Of a stretch of 50,029 nt of DNA, positions 7,919-18,562 are shown piece by piece. Position numbers and translations under genes: made by a program. The stretch comes from Methyloglobulus morosus KoM1 (GTDB lineage Bacteria; Pseudomonadota; Gammaproteobacteria; Methylococcales; Methylomonadaceae), in NCBI RefSeq assembly GCF_000496735.2, contig NZ_AYLO01000064.1:1-50029 (forward strand), in the 5' to 3' direction. Under the pieces are notes generated by a model, which was not told the origin of the DNA, did no database searches, and was given only the letters and a program-made list of their open reading frames with translations. The first letter of the stretch is position 1; each line of letters opens with the position of its first letter.

Positions 7919-8108
7919 GGAATGAATTAAAGAACTTTGGGTTGCCACGGCATTAATCGTCGGCAACCGTCAAAGACCGCAGGTGCCGAAAGGCTTAATG
8001 TTCCTGCGTAGACGGAAACCCTGGCCTGAATAGGTAAAAGGAACCGTAGGGGTATCCACTGGGATACGTTTGTAAATCTGAGTGATCAGATCATTAGGGA
8101 GGTCACCT
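7919..8108 (+). promoter_or_regulatory. L10-type autoregulatory leader of rplJL
   Basis: About 190 nt without a gene and with several stems. GGTTGCC pairs with GGCAACC (near 7938-7968). CGCAGG pairs with CCTGCG (near 7978-8010). A further GTATCC...GGATAC stem lies near 8051-8066. In enterobacteria and beyond, the L10-L12 complex binds a leader in this position to repress rplJL translation. The position and stem order match that class. The kink-turn details were not verified, so identity as the Rfam L10 leader is an inference. Confidence 0.7.
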
Positions 8109-8603
8109 GTGGCATTAAATTTAGAGGGCAAAAAAGCGGTTGTGGAAGAGGTTTCCAAATACGCCGCCAAAGCCCACTCTGCCGTCGCAGCAGAATACCG
8201 TGGATTGACGGTTTCGGAATTGACAGAACTCCGTAAAACCGCCAGGGAAACGGGTGTTTATGTGCGCGTGGTAAAAAATACACTGGCTAAAAGGGCTGTT
8301 GCCGGGACTGAATTCGAGTGTATGCAGGATGGCCTGGTAGGGCCGCTGCTGATTGCATTCTCGATGGAAGATCCAGGTTGTGCGGCACGCTTGATTAACG
8401 ATTTTGCTAAAGCTCACGATAAGCTGGTAACGAAAGTTGTCGCAATCGGTGGGCAGTCTTTTGGTCCATCGGAACTTGCGCGGCTGGCGCGTTTGCCGAC
8501 CCGCGACCAAGGTATTAGCATGCTGATGTCAGTCATGAAAGCGCCTGTTGAGAAGCTGGTTCGCACTTTGGCTGCCGTCAGGGACGAAAAGCAAGCAGCC
8601 TAA
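8109..8603 (+). CDS. rplJ: 50S ribosomal protein L10
   Basis: A 164-residue protein that forms the base of the ribosomal stalk and carries the L7/L12 dimers on its C-terminal helix. It starts with GTG giving MALNLEGKKA. The strong RBS AGGGAGG (8096-8102), 6 nt before the GTG, and the family N-terminus decide for this start over an in-frame ATG at 8082. The conserved AEYRGLTVSELTELR and VVKNTLAKRA segments are visible. Length equals E. coli L10 (165) to within one residue. It follows the structured leader and precedes rplL by 45 nt. Confidence 0.97.
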   Translation: MALNLEGKKAVVEEVSKYAAKAHSAVAAEYRGLTVSELTELRKTARETGVYVRVVKNTLAKRAVAGTEFECMQDGLVGPLLIAFSMEDPGCAARLINDFAKAHDKLVTKVVAIGGQSFGPSELARLARLPTRDQGISMLMSVMKAPVEKLVRTLAAVRDEKQAA

Positions 8604-8648
8604 GGCTACCTAAACCAGTTAAATATTAAAGAATTTAGAGGAAATACA

Positions 8649-9017
8649 ATGGCAATTGGAAAAGAAGACATTCTGGAAGCGGTGTCGAAAATGACTGTGA
8701 TGGAAATTGTTGATTTAATTTCGGCAATGGAAGAAAAATTTGGCGTGTCCGCAGCTGTGGCTGTTGCGGCGGCTCCAGTCGCTGCCGCCGCAGCGGTTGA
8801 AGAACAAACGGAGTTTGATGTCGTCATGACCAGCTTTGGTGAAAATAAGGTTGCGGTCATCAAGACAGTCCGCACCATCACCGGCCTGGGGCTTAAGGAA
8901 GCGAAAGATGCAGTTGAAGGAGTGCCGACAACCCTTAAAGAAGGTGTTTCAAAGGCCGAAGCGGAAGAGATCAAGAAGCAGCTTCTTGAAGCGGGCGCGA
9001 CTGTCGATATTAAGTAA
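8649..9017 (+). CDS. rplL: 50S ribosomal protein L7/L12
   Basis: A 122-residue acidic stalk protein present in several copies per ribosome, which recruits translational GTPases. The N-terminal dimerisation domain is about residues 1-35. The alanine-rich hinge ([16 protein letters not shown]) is about 36-52. The C-terminal factor-binding domain contains [16 protein letters not shown] and ends with GATVDIK. The RBS AGAGGAAA lies just upstream. The stoichiometric excess over L10 seen in other bacteria would need its own efficient initiation, which the good RBS allows. Confidence 0.98.
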   Translation: MAIGKEDILEAVSKMTVMEIVDLISAMEEKFGVSAAVAVAAAPVAAAAAVEEQTEFDVVMTSFGENKVAVIKTVRTITGLGLKEAKDAVEGVPTTLKEGVSKAEAEEIKKQLLEAGATVDIK

Positions 9018-9056
9018 GGGTTTCATGCAAGACAAGGCGTTAGCCTGACACAATCC

Positions 9057-9087
9057 GGTCGGTGGCAATGTTGTCATCGACCTTTTT
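9057..9087 (+). terminator. attenuator-like hairpin between rplL and rpoB
   Basis: GGTCGGTG (9057-9064) pairs with CATCGACC (9075-9082), one G-T pair included, and five T follow directly. The position matches the partial terminator that sets the ribosomal protein to RNA polymerase ratio in E. coli (rplL-rpoB attenuator). Conservation of function is inference. Confidence 0.6.
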
Positions 9088-9147
9088 CTGTTTGCGGTAA
9101 GCGGGCAGAAAAAAATCATCCATAGCGAAAAAAGGTCTGGAAGCAAT

Positions 9148-12100
9148 ATGTCCTACTCTTTTACAGAAAAAAAGCGTATCCGTAATAACTTTGGGAAAAG
9201 TATAGAAGTACTTGAGGTTCCCTATCTCCTGGCGACACAAATCAACTCTTATGCGGAATTTTTACAGGCTGGCATGCCACCTGCAAAGCGTATAGACAAT
9301 GGGTTGCATGCAGCATTTTCCAGTGTTTTCCCCATCGAAAGCCATTCCGGTTATGCTGTCCTGGAGTATATTAGTTATCGCCTAGGCGAACCCACTTTTG
9401 ATGTAAGGGAGTGCCAGCAGCGGGGCGCGACTTACGCGGCGCCATTGCGCGTACTGGTGCGCTTGGTGATCTACGACAAGGAATCGCCAGCTAATGCTAA
9501 GGTCGTAAAAGACATCCGTGAGCAGGAAGTTTTCATGGGTGAATTGCCCCTCATGACCGATAACGGTACGTTCGTCATCAACGGGACTGAACGCGTTGTC
9601 GTGTCGCAGTTGCACCGTTCACCGGGTGTTTTCTTTGATCACGATAAAGGCAAGACGCATTCTTCGGGCAAGTTGTTGTTCAATGCCCGTGTCATCCCTT
9701 ATCGTGGTTCGTGGCTGGATTTTGAATTCGATCATAAAGACTGCGTCTATGTGCGTATAGACCGCCGCAGGAAAATTCCTGCCACTATTTTGTTGAGGGC
9801 CTTGGGTTACGATAATGAGGAGATGATTAAGATCTTCTTCGACACGAACCTATTCACCTTAAGTCCTGAAAAATGCTTATTCCATATTATCCCAGACCGG
9901 ATGCGCGGGGAGATAGCTGCCTTCGACATCAAGCATGAGGATAAAGTGTTGGTGGAGGAAGGTCGCAGGATTACCGCCAAGCATATCCGAGAGATGGTTA
10001 AAGCGGGGCTTGTCGAAGTCGAAGTGCCTAAGGAATACCTAGTGGGTAAAGTGGTTGGGCATAACTTGATTGACCCGAATACAGGTGAGATCGTGGCTAA
10101 AGTCAATGACGAATTGACTTCAGCGATGCTGGATCGCTGTATTGAAAATGGGATTCAGGAAATCAATACTTTATTCGTTAATGACCTGGATAACGGGCCA
10201 TATATGTCCAACGCGATGCGCCTGGATGCGACCAGTAATACGCTCGAAGCATTGGTCGAAATTTATCGTATGATGCGGCCTGGCGAGCCGCCCACCAAAG
10301 AATCTGCCGAAAATCTGTTCCAGAATTTGTTCTTTACCGACGAACGTTACGATTTGTCTACCGTCGGTCGGATGAAGTTCAACCGCCGATTGGGTCGGCA
10401 GGAAATTACTGGCACCGGTACATTGACCAACGACGACATTATTGATGTCCTTAAAGAGCTGATCAATATCCGTAACGGTGACGGCAACGTAGACGACATC
10501 GACCATTTAGGCAACCGGCGTGTGCGTTCGGTCGGCGAAATGATCGAAAATCAGTTCCGCGTCGGCTTGGTCAGGGTCGAAAGAGCCGTAAAAGAACGGT
10601 TGACACTGGCTGATTCCGAGGGCTTGGTGCCGCAGGAAATCATCAATGCAAAACCGGTTTCCGCCGCCGTCAAGGAGTTTTTTGGTTCAAGCCAGCTTTC
10701 GCAATTCATGGACCAAAACAACCCTCTGTCTCAAGTGACCCACAAGCGCCGCGTATCGGCTTTGGGCCCTGGTGGTTTGGCGCGGGAGCGTGCAGGCTTT
10801 GAGGTACGGGATGTACATGCTACCCACTATGGTCGGGTTTGTCCGATTGAAACGCCAGAAGGGCCTAATATTGGCTTGATCAATTCCTTGTCAGTCTATG
10901 CAAGGACGAACAATTATGGTTTTTTGGAAACGCCTTATAGGAAAGTGATTGACGGCAAGGTAACCGACCAGGTCGATTATTTGTCAGCCATCGAAGAAGG
11001 TGAGTTCGTTATTGCACAGGCCAGTGTTGCCGTAGATACAAGCGGAAAGTTGGTTGATGGTTTAGTTTCATGTCGACATAAGGATGAATTCACGTTAGCG
11101 ATGTCCGACACCGTTCAATATATGGACGTGTCGTCAAAGCAAATCGTGTCGGTTGCCGCTTCCATCATTCCATTTCTTGAACACGATGACGCCAACCGTG
11201 CGCTCATGGGTTCAAACATGCAACGCCAGGCCGTACCCACCTTGCGGTCAGAAAAACCGTTGGTAGGTACAGGAATGGAGCGGACAGTTGCCAAGGATTC
11301 TGGGGTTACGGTGGTCGCTGATCGTGGCGGGCGTATTGAAGCCGTTGATGCGGCTAGGATCGTAGTGCGCGTGAATGATACGGAAACGGAAACCGGTACG
11401 CCGGGCGTCGATATTTACAACCTGACCAAATACACCCGCTCGAACCAGAATACCTGCATCAACCAAAAACCGTTGGTCAAGAAAGGCGACATCGTCAATG
11501 CCGGCGATATTTTGGCGGACGGCCCTTCCACTGATATGGGCGAGTTAGCGTTAGGCCAGAATATGTTGGTCGCTTTCATGCCTTGGAACGGTTACAACTT
11601 CGAGGATTCCATCCTGGTTTCTGAACGGGTCGTCAAGGAAGACCGTTTCACGACTATTCATATCGAAGAAAAAACCTGTGTCGCTCGGGACACCAAGCAC
11701 AGCCCAGAAGAAATTACCGCCGACATTCCGAATGTCAGTGAAGAAGCCTTATCTAAGCTGGATGAGTCAGGTATCGTATATGTAGGCGCAGAAGTCAAAG
11801 GCGGCGATATTTTGGTAGGAAAGGTGACTCCAAAGGGCGAGACCCAACTTACGCCTGAAGAAAAATTACTGCGTGCTATTTTCGGTGAGAAAGCGGCCGA
11901 TGTGAAGGACACGTCCTTGCGCGTACCTAGCAGTATTGAAGGAACCGTCATCGACGTACAAGTGTTCACCCGTGACGGGGTCAAGAAAGATAAGCGTGCG
12001 CTCGATATAGAAGACCAGGAAATCAAGCGTTATAGAAAAGACTTGGACGACCAACTAAAAATCCTGGAAGGTGACATATTTGACCGTGTAGCGAAGATGT

Positions 12101-13224
12101 TATTGGGCAAAGAGGCCAAATCAGGTCCTGGACAATTGAAAGCGGGGACTGAGATAACACAAGCCTACCTGGACAGCCTGAAGCATTCGGAATGGCTGAA
12201 AATCAGGATGAAAGACGAAGACCTGAACGTCCAACTTGAGGCGGTTAGCCAGCAGGTCGAACAGCAACGGAAAGCTTTTGACGAAAAATTTGAAATAAAG
12301 CGCAAGAAAATCACGATGGGCGATGATTTGCCGCCGGGCGTACTGAAGATGGTTAAGGTTTATTTGGCGGTCAAGAGGCGGATTCAGCCGGGTGACAAAA
12401 TGGCAGGTCGCCATGGAAATAAGGGCGTTATCTCCATGATCCGTCCAGTTGAAGATATGCCTTATACCGCTGACGGCAATCCAGTCGATATTGTCTTGAA
12501 TCCGCTGGGCGTACCGTCCCGAATGAACGTCGGGCAGGTATTGGAAACCCATTTGGGTTGGGCGGCGAAGGGCCTAGGTATCAAGATTGGCAAAATGTTG
12601 GAAGCGAGAGCCAAGGTAGTTGAAATCAGGGAATTCCTGGACAAGATATATAACAGCAGCGGACGCAAAGAAGACTTGGATTCCTTTACGGACAAGGAAA
12701 TCTTGGAAATGGCTGCCAACTTGGTCGATGGTGTGCCCATGGCAACCCCGGTGTTTGATGGCGCGAGTGAAGATGAAATACGCACCATGTTGCGGTTGGC
12801 GGAATTGCCAGAATGCGGCCAAATTACCTTATATGATGGCTTGACGGGCGAACCGTTTGAACGTCAAGTTACGGTCGGCTATATGTATATGCTCAAGCTA
12901 AATCACTTGGTTGACGACAAGATGCACGCCCGTTCAACCGGCCCTTACAGTCTGGTCACCCAACAGCCATTGGGCGGTAAAGCCCAATTCGGTGGGCAAC
13001 GGTTTGGTGAAATGGAGGTCTGGGCGCTGGAAGCGTATGGTGCGGCTTATACGTTGCAGGAAATGCTCACCGTCAAGTCCGATGACGTGACAGGTCGGAC
13101 GCGCATGTATAAAAACATTGTCGATGGCGACCACAAGATGGAAGCCGGAATGCCGGAATCGTTTAATGTATTGATTAAAGAAATCCGTTCGTTGGCTGTC
13201 AATATCGAGTTGGAGCGGGAGTAA
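9148..13224 (+). CDS. rpoB: DNA-directed RNA polymerase subunit beta
   Basis: The 1358-residue beta subunit, which forms one pincer and half of the active centre. The rifampicin region [15 protein letters not shown] is intact. Gln519, Asp522, His532 and Ser537 correspond to E. coli 513, 516, 526 and 531 and are all wild type, so no resistance change is seen. Further family motifs are [14 protein letters not shown], the [15 protein letters not shown] segment, [15 protein letters not shown], and [13 protein letters not shown] near the C-terminus. Slightly longer than E. coli (1342), with no frameshift. It is preceded by an attenuator-like hairpin and followed by rpoC after 72 nt. Confidence 0.99.
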   Translation: MSYSFTEKKRIRNNFGKSIEVLEVPYLLATQINSYAEFLQAGMPPAKRIDNGLHAAFSSVFPIESHSGYAVLEYISYRLGEPTFDVRECQQRGATYAAPLRVLVRLVIYDKESPANAKVVKDIREQEVFMGELPLMTDNGTFVINGTERVVVSQLHRSPGVFFDHDKGKTHSSGKLLFNARVIPYRGSWLDFEFDHKDCVYVRIDRRRKIPATILLRALGYDNEEMIKIFFDTNLFTLSPEKCLFHIIPDRMRGEIAAFDIKHEDKVLVEEGRRITAKHIREMVKAGLVEVEVPKEYLVGKVVGHNLIDPNTGEIVAKVNDELTSAMLDRCIENGIQEINTLFVNDLDNGPYMSNAMRLDATSNTLEALVEIYRMMRPGEPPTKESAENLFQNLFFTDERYDLSTVGRMKFNRRLGRQEITGTGTLTNDDIIDVLKELINIRNGDGNVDDIDHLGNRRVRSVGEMIENQFRVGLVRVERAVKERLTLADSEGLVPQEIINAKPVSAAVKEFFGSSQLSQFMDQNNPLSQVTHKRRVSALGPGGLARERAGFEVRDVHATHYGRVCPIETPEGPNIGLINSLSVYARTNNYGFLETPYRKVIDGKVTDQVDYLSAIEEGEFVIAQASVAVDTSGKLVDGLVSCRHKDEFTLAMSDTVQYMDVSSKQIVSVAASIIPFLEHDDANRALMGSNMQRQAVPTLRSEKPLVGTGMERTVAKDSGVTVVADRGGRIEAVDAARIVVRVNDTETETGTPGVDIYNLTKYTRSNQNTCINQKPLVKKGDIVNAGDILADGPSTDMGELALGQNMLVAFMPWNGYNFEDSILVSERVVKEDRFTTIHIEEKTCVARDTKHSPEEITADIPNVSEEALSKLDESGIVYVGAEVKGGDILVGKVTPKGETQLTPEEKLLRAIFGEKAADVKDTSLRVPSSIEGTVIDVQVFTRDGVKKDKRALDIEDQEIKRYRKDLDDQLKILEGDIFDRVAKMLLGKEAKSGPGQLKAGTEITQAYLDSLKHSEWLKIRMKDEDLNVQLEAVSQQVEQQRKAFDEKFEIKRKKITMGDDLPPGVLKMVKVYLAVKRRIQPGDKMAGRHGNKGVISMIRPVEDMPYTADGNPVDIVLNPLGVPSRMNVGQVLETHLGWAAKGLGIKIGKMLEARAKVVEIREFLDKIYNSSGRKEDLDSFTDKEILEMAANLVDGVPMATPVFDGASEDEIRTMLRLAELPECGQITLYDGLTGEPFERQVTVGYMYMLKLNHLVDDKMHARSTGPYSLVTQQPLGGKAQFGGQRFGEMEVWALEAYGAAYTLQEMLTVKSDDVTGRTRMYKNIVDGDHKMEAGMPESFNVLIKEIRSLAVNIELERE

Positions 13225-13296
13225 CTTGCCTAAAAGCAAAACCAACTGATAGCTTGTTCTGGTACTGACCAGAAAATACTTAAAGAGGATAGATTC

Positions 13297-16200
13297 TTGA
13301 AAGATTTAATGAATTTCTTAAAGCGCCAAGGGCGTACCGATGATTTCGACGGCATCCGTATCGGCTTAGCTTCGCCCGACATGATCCGTTCCTGGTCTTA
13401 TGGCGAGGTAAAAAAACCGGAAACGATCAATTACCGCACCTTCAAGCCTGAACGGGACGGCTTGTTCTGTGCGAAGATTTTTGGGCCGGTCAGCGACTAT
13501 GAATGCCTATGCGGTAAGTACAAACGGTTGAAGCACCGTGGGGTAATCTGTGAAAAGTGCGGCGTTGAAGTGACGCTATCCAAGGTGCGCCGCGAACGGA
13601 TGGGACATATCGACTTGGCGAGCCCGGTTGCCCATATCTGGTTTTTAAAATCGCTGCCTTCCCGTATCGCCCTGCTGTTGGACATGACCCTCCGTGAGAT
13701 TGAACGTGTCCTCTATTTTGAATCTTTTGTCATCTTGGATTCAGGCACAACCCCATTGAATAAGGGTCAATTGCTGACAGACGATGAATATCTCGATGCG
13801 GTAGAGCAGTATGGCGATGACTTCACCGCAAAAATGGGTGCAGAAGCCATCTATGACCTGTTAAAAGCGATTGATTTAAAGGAAGAGGTCAATATCTTAA
13901 GGGAAGAAATTGGCGCAACAAATTCAGAAACAAAAATCAAAAAAATCTCAAAGCGCCTGAAAGTGATGGACGCTTTATTGAGTTCTAGGAATCGTCCCGA
14001 ATGGATGATCCTGAAAGTGCTGCCTGTCCTGCCGCCCGAATTGCGCCCACTAGTTCCTTTGGACGGAGGTCGTTTTGCAACCTCTGACCTGAACGATTTG
14101 TATCGCAGGGTCATCAACCGAAACAACCGCTTGAATCGGTTGTTGGACTTGAGTGCGCCTGACATTATCGTCCGCAACGAAAAGCGCATGCTACAGGAAT
14201 CTGTTGATGCATTGCTGGATAATGGTCGTCGTGGACGCGCAATTACTGGCACTAATAGAAGGCCGCTGAAATCCCTTGCCGATATGATTAAAGGCAAACA
14301 AGGTCGTTTCAGGCAAAACCTGTTAGGTAAACGTGTCGATTACTCTGGTCGTTCTGTGATCGTGGTTGGGCCAACATTACGCCTCCACCAATGCGGTTTG
14401 CCCAAAAAAATGGCCTTAGAATTGTTTAAGCCGTTTATTTTCAGTAAATTACAATTCCGCGGACTTGCCACGACCATCAAGGCGGCAAAAAAGATGGTTG
14501 AAAGGGAGGGTCATGAGGTTTGGGATATCCTCGAAGAAGTCATTCGCGAACACCCTATCCTATTGAACCGTGCTCCTACCCTGCACAGGTTGGGAATACA
14601 AGCATTTGAGCCGACCCTGATCGAAGGGAAAGCTATCCAGCTTCATCCTTTGGTGTGTAGCGCATTCAATGCTGACTTTGACGGCGATCAGATGGCGGTA
14701 CATATTCCGTTGTCCATTGAAGCGCAATTAGAAGCGCGAACCTTAATGATGGCGACAAACAATATCTTGTCGCCGGCCAATGGCGAGCCGGTCATTAATC
14801 CGTCACAGGACGTGGTTTTGGGGCTTTATTACATTAGTCGCGAAAAGATAAACGCCAAGGGTGATGGCGGCATTTTTGTCAATGTTGGCGAAGTCCACAA
14901 GGCCTTGCTTGCCAAATCCGTTGAATTGCAATCAAAAATTCAATTACGCATCACAGAAAAAGTAACGAATGAGCAGGGTGAAACAGTCGATAAGACCCAT
15001 CGTGTATCGACAACTGTGGGTCGCGCATTGATTTGGGAAGTCGTGCCGGATCGAATGCCGTTTGAATTGGTCAACTGTGATATGACCAAAAAGAACATTT
15101 CGCGTTTGGTCAATTATAGCTACCGACATTTAGGAAACAAAGACACGGTTGTTCTCGCTGACCAGATCATGTATTTGGGCTTCAGGTATGCCACGATTTC
15201 GGGGGTGTCTTTCGGTATAGAAGACATGGCGATACCCGCTAAAAAGGCCGATATCATCACCTCAGCGGAAGCCGAAGTGGGTGAGATCCAGTCGCAGTAT
15301 GCCTCTGGCTTGGTGACTGACGGAGAACGCTATAATAAGGTCGTGGATATCTGGTCCCATGCGAATGATCAGGTGGCTAAGGTGATGATGGACGGTTTGG
15401 GTGAAGAGTCCGTCATAGATGCCGACGGCAAATCCGTGAAACAAAAGTCATTCAATTCGATCTTTATGATGGCTGAGTCGGGTGCTCGGGGTTCGGCGGC
15501 GCAAATTCGACAATTGGCGGGTATGCGCGGTTTGATGGCGAAACCGGACGGCTCGATTATTGAAACCCCAATCACTGCGAATTTTAGGGAAGGTCTCGAC
15601 GTATTGCAGTACTTCATTTCGACGCATGGTGCCCGCAAGGGGTTGGCCGATACCGCATTGAAGACAGCAAACTCAGGTTACTTGACCCGTAGGTTGGTCG
15701 ATGTTGCACAGGATCTAGTTATTATTGGTGCGGATTGCGGGACCTCAGATGGTTTGATAATGACTCCAATTATTGAAGGGGGCGATGTTGTTGACCCGCT
15801 TTCAGAACGTGTGCTCGGTAGGGTTGCTGCTGTTGACATTTTGGATGCCACAGGCGAAAACCTTATCGTCCCTAGAGGCACCTTATTGGATGAGCGGTGG
15901 GCGGCAATTTTAGATGAAAACAGCGTTGATAGGGTGTTGGTTCGTTCCATTATTACCTGTGAAAACAGGCATGGTGTTTGCGTCGCTTGCTATGGTCGTG
16001 ATTTAGGTCGTGGCCATTTGGTCAATGTGGGTGAGGCGGTTGGCGTTATTGCCGCCCAATCCATCGGTGAACCCGGCACTCAATTGACCATGCGGACTTT
16101 CCACATCGGCGGTGCGGCATCTCGATCCGCAGCAATCAGCAATGTACAGGTTAAATCTGCTGGCACTTTGCGACTAAATAACCTGAAATCGGTCGTCAAC

Positions 16201-17505
16201 CGTGAAGGCAACCTGATCGCGGTTTCAAGGTCGGGTGAGGTTGGGGTCGTTGACGAATATGGCCGTGAGAGGGAGCGTTACAAAATACCTTATGGAGCGG
16301 TGCTGTCAGTAAAAGAAGGGGACAGGGTCAAGGCCGGCGACATTATCGTGACGTGGGATCCCCACACCCATCCGGTCATAACTGAAGTTGACGGTGTTGT
16401 TGAGTTGATACATTTTGTTGACGGCGTGACCGTGCAAAAACAATCCGACGAAGTCACAGGCTTGAGTTCCCTGGTCGTTACCGATCCCAAGCAAAGGGGG
16501 AGTGCAGGCAAAGAGTTACGGCCAATGGTTAAATTGTTGGGCGCGAATGGGGATGCTATTTTCCTTCCTGGCACAGAAATCCCGGCGCAATACTTCTTGC
16601 CGACTGGGGCCATTGTCGGGATTAAAGACGGCGGGGAAGTGAAAGTGGGTGACGTTCTCGCCAGGATTCCACAAGAATCCAGTAAAACCCGTGATATTAC
16701 CGGTGGTTTGCCGCGCGTGGCCGATTTGTTTGAAGCACGTAAGACCAAAGATCCGGCGATCTTGGCAGAAACAAGTGGAACGGTATCATTTGGCAAGGAA
16801 ACCAAAGGCAAACAGAGAGTTATTATCACCGACTCGACCGGTGAGCAGGTGGAAACCCTAATATCAAAATGGCGACATATCACCGTATTTGAGGGCGAGT
16901 ATGTTGAAAAAGGCGAGACGATTGCCGAAGGGGAATTGACGCCGCACGATATTCTTAGGCTGCGTGGCGTTGAAGAATTGGCTAACTATCTGGTTAAGGA
17001 AATTCAAGACGTATACCGTCTGCAAGGGGTTAAGATCAACGATAAGCATATCGAAGCGATCATTCGCCAGATGCTTAGGAAAGTCGAGATTACGGCACCT
17101 GGGGATACCTCGTTCCTGAAAGGAGATCAGATTGAACGTGCTTTGTTAAGGGAAGAGAATGATAAGATTGAAAAAGAAGGGAAAATCCCTGCCAGTTATG
17201 AATCGATTTTATTAGGCATTACCAAAGCCTCATTGGCTACCGAATCTTTCATATCAGCTGCATCCTTCCAAGAAACTACCCGTGTCTTGACTGATGCCGC
17301 AGTTCGAGGCTTGGGCGACAGTTTGCAAGGATTAAAAGAAAATGTGATAGTTGGGCGTTTGATACCGGCTGGAACTGGTTTGGCCTATCATGAAGCCAGG
17401 AAAAACAGGCAAGCCCAGAGTCAAGGTGTGGATACCGAAGTGACCCCAACGGTAGATACAGATGATGTCGAAGAAGCCCTGAAGCAGGCATTAAATAATG
17501 GCTAA
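13297..17505 (+). CDS. rpoC: DNA-directed RNA polymerase subunit beta'
   Basis: The 1402-residue largest subunit. The catalytic loop NADFDGDQ carries the three magnesium-binding aspartates at 460, 462 and 464, the same numbering as E. coli. The N-terminal zinc finger ([20 protein letters not shown]) and the second cysteine cluster ([13 protein letters not shown]) are complete. The bridge/trigger region shows [19 protein letters not shown]. The start codon is TTG (reading (M)[11 protein letters not shown]), with AGAGGA 8 nt upstream. The homologous E. coli gene also uses a non-ATG start (GTG). A promoter for the str operon begins 24 nt after the stop. Confidence 0.99.
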   Translation: MKDLMNFLKRQGRTDDFDGIRIGLASPDMIRSWSYGEVKKPETINYRTFKPERDGLFCAKIFGPVSDYECLCGKYKRLKHRGVICEKCGVEVTLSKVRRERMGHIDLASPVAHIWFLKSLPSRIALLLDMTLREIERVLYFESFVILDSGTTPLNKGQLLTDDEYLDAVEQYGDDFTAKMGAEAIYDLLKAIDLKEEVNILREEIGATNSETKIKKISKRLKVMDALLSSRNRPEWMILKVLPVLPPELRPLVPLDGGRFATSDLNDLYRRVINRNNRLNRLLDLSAPDIIVRNEKRMLQESVDALLDNGRRGRAITGTNRRPLKSLADMIKGKQGRFRQNLLGKRVDYSGRSVIVVGPTLRLHQCGLPKKMALELFKPFIFSKLQFRGLATTIKAAKKMVEREGHEVWDILEEVIREHPILLNRAPTLHRLGIQAFEPTLIEGKAIQLHPLVCSAFNADFDGDQMAVHIPLSIEAQLEARTLMMATNNILSPANGEPVINPSQDVVLGLYYISREKINAKGDGGIFVNVGEVHKALLAKSVELQSKIQLRITEKVTNEQGETVDKTHRVSTTVGRALIWEVVPDRMPFELVNCDMTKKNISRLVNYSYRHLGNKDTVVLADQIMYLGFRYATISGVSFGIEDMAIPAKKADIITSAEAEVGEIQSQYASGLVTDGERYNKVVDIWSHANDQVAKVMMDGLGEESVIDADGKSVKQKSFNSIFMMAESGARGSAAQIRQLAGMRGLMAKPDGSIIETPITANFREGLDVLQYFISTHGARKGLADTALKTANSGYLTRRLVDVAQDLVIIGADCGTSDGLIMTPIIEGGDVVDPLSERVLGRVAAVDILDATGENLIVPRGTLLDERWAAILDENSVDRVLVRSIITCENRHGVCVACYGRDLGRGHLVNVGEAVGVIAAQSIGEPGTQLTMRTFHIGGAASRSAAISNVQVKSAGTLRLNNLKSVVNREGNLIAVSRSGEVGVVDEYGRERERYKIPYGAVLSVKEGDRVKAGDIIVTWDPHTHPVITEVDGVVELIHFVDGVTVQKQSDEVTGLSSLVVTDPKQRGSAGKELRPMVKLLGANGDAIFLPGTEIPAQYFLPTGAIVGIKDGGEVKVGDVLARIPQESSKTRDITGGLPRVADLFEARKTKDPAILAETSGTVSFGKETKGKQRVIITDSTGEQVETLISKWRHITVFEGEYVEKGETIAEGELTPHDILRLRGVEELANYLVKEIQDVYRLQGVKINDKHIEAIIRQMLRKVEITAPGDTSFLKGDQIERALLREENDKIEKEGKIPASYESILLGITKASLATESFISAASFQETTRVLTDAAVRGLGDSLQGLKENVIVGRLIPAGTGLAYHEARKNRQAQSQGVDTEVTPTVDTDDVEEALKQALNNG

Positions 17506-17528
17506 GATAGTAAGCAATGAAATACAGC

Positions 17529-17557
17529 TTGACCTCATTATTGTTAGCAAGTATTAT
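17529..17557 (+). promoter_or_regulatory. sigma70-type promoter of the str operon
   Basis: The -35 TTGACC (17529-17534) and -10 TATTAT (17552-17557) are separated by the optimal 17 nt. The sequence directly after the -10 (GCTCTGC) is GC-rich, as in stringently controlled promoters. The predicted start near 17564 leaves a leader of about 110 nt before rpsL. It is the best promoter seen ahead of rpsL-rpsG-fusA-tuf and, given the tight spacing, possibly of the S10 genes too. Confidence 0.75.
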
Positions 17558-17672
17558 GCTCTGCTCACATGGGCTTAAGCAATTGAGCAAAGTCGAACTA
17601 CCAAATTATAGTCGTTAAGTTAGGCGATTTTGAGTATTAAGACACCACCACTGTATTTGGAGTAAGGAAAAT

Positions 17673-18050
17673 ATGGCAACGATCAACCAATTGGTTCGTA
17701 AGCCGCGTGCAAAAAGAATAGAAAAAAGCAATGTACCCGCATTGGAGGCTTGTCCGCAACGCAGGGGTGTGTGTACGCGCGTTTATACGACAACACCTAA
17801 AAAACCGAATTCGGCGCTTCGCAAAGTGGCTAGGGTGCGTTTGACCAATGGTGCGGAAGTCAGTAGTTATATCGGTGGTGAAGGCCATAACCTTCAGGAG
17901 CACTCTGTTGTTTTGATCCGGGGTGGTCGTGTAAAAGATTTGCCTGGGGTTCGGTATCATGTCGTGCGTGGTAGCCTTGATGCGTCAGGTGTAAATAACA
18001 GGAAGTGCGGTCGTTCTAAATACGGAACCAAACGTCCGAAAGGTAAATAA
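17673..18050 (+). CDS. rpsL: 30S ribosomal protein S12
   Basis: A 125-residue decoding-centre protein that monitors codon-anticodon pairing. The loop [16 protein letters not shown] carries the lysine corresponding to Lys43 of E. coli, and [13 protein letters not shown] carries the second classical lysine, so both streptomycin-resistance positions are wild type. The RBS GGAGTAAGG lies before the ATG. First gene of the str operon, with rpsG 14 nt behind it. In E. coli that gap is about 100 nt and holds the S7 repressor site, so the short spacing here is notable. Confidence 0.98.
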   Translation: MATINQLVRKPRAKRIEKSNVPALEACPQRRGVCTRVYTTTPKKPNSALRKVARVRLTNGAEVSSYIGGEGHNLQEHSVVLIRGGRVKDLPGVRYHVVRGSLDASGVNNRKCGRSKYGTKRPKGK

Positions 18051-18064
18051 TCAGTTGGTGAAGA

Positions 18065-18535
18065 ATGTCCAGAAGAAGAGTCGCTACTAAAAGAGAAATT
18101 ATTCCAGATCCGCGGTTTGGCAGCATTACGTTGACCAAATTTATGAACATGATTATGGAAAGTGGCAAGAAATCAGTTGCAGAAGGAATTGTATACGGTG
18201 CTTTGGATGTGATTGAAAAGAAAGGCCATAGCGAGCCTTTGGATGTCCTCTCTAAAGCATTGGAAAATGTTCAGCCTAGGGTTGAGGTTAAATCGCGCCG
18301 TGTCGGCGGCGCAACCTATCAGGTGCCCGTTGAAGTCCGTCCTTCAAGGCGTATGGCATTAGCGATGCGCTGGCTGATAGATGCTTCCCGTAAACGGAAT
18401 GAGAGGACGATGTCGTCCAAGCTTGCGGGTGAATTGATGGATGCGTTTGAAAGCAGGGGTTCTGCCGCTAAGAAGCGTGAAGATACCCACAGAATGGCGG
18501 AAGCCAATAAGGCGTTCTCCCACTACCGCTGGTAA
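18065..18535 (+). CDS. rpsG: 30S ribosomal protein S7
   Basis: A 156-residue primary binder of the 16S rRNA 3' major domain, lining the E-site and the mRNA exit channel. It begins with [12 protein letters not shown] and contains the [20 protein letters not shown] region, and ends with KAFSHYRW. The length matches the short form of the family. The 14-nt gap to rpsL leaves little room for the S7-binding element that regulates this operon in E. coli. fusA follows after 27 nt. Confidence 0.98.
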   Translation: MSRRRVATKREIIPDPRFGSITLTKFMNMIMESGKKSVAEGIVYGALDVIEKKGHSEPLDVLSKALENVQPRVEVKSRRVGGATYQVPVEVRPSRRMALAMRWLIDASRKRNERTMSSKLAGELMDAFESRGSAAKKREDTHRMAEANKAFSHYRW

Positions 18536-18562
18536 AGATTGAAAAAAAATTAGGCTTAAGAG

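Noticed and set aside
16290-16883. A long minus-strand open frame of about 197 codons inside rpoC
   Set aside because: It is antisense to a fully conserved coding region and its protein has no recognisable motif. It follows from codon bias in rpoC.
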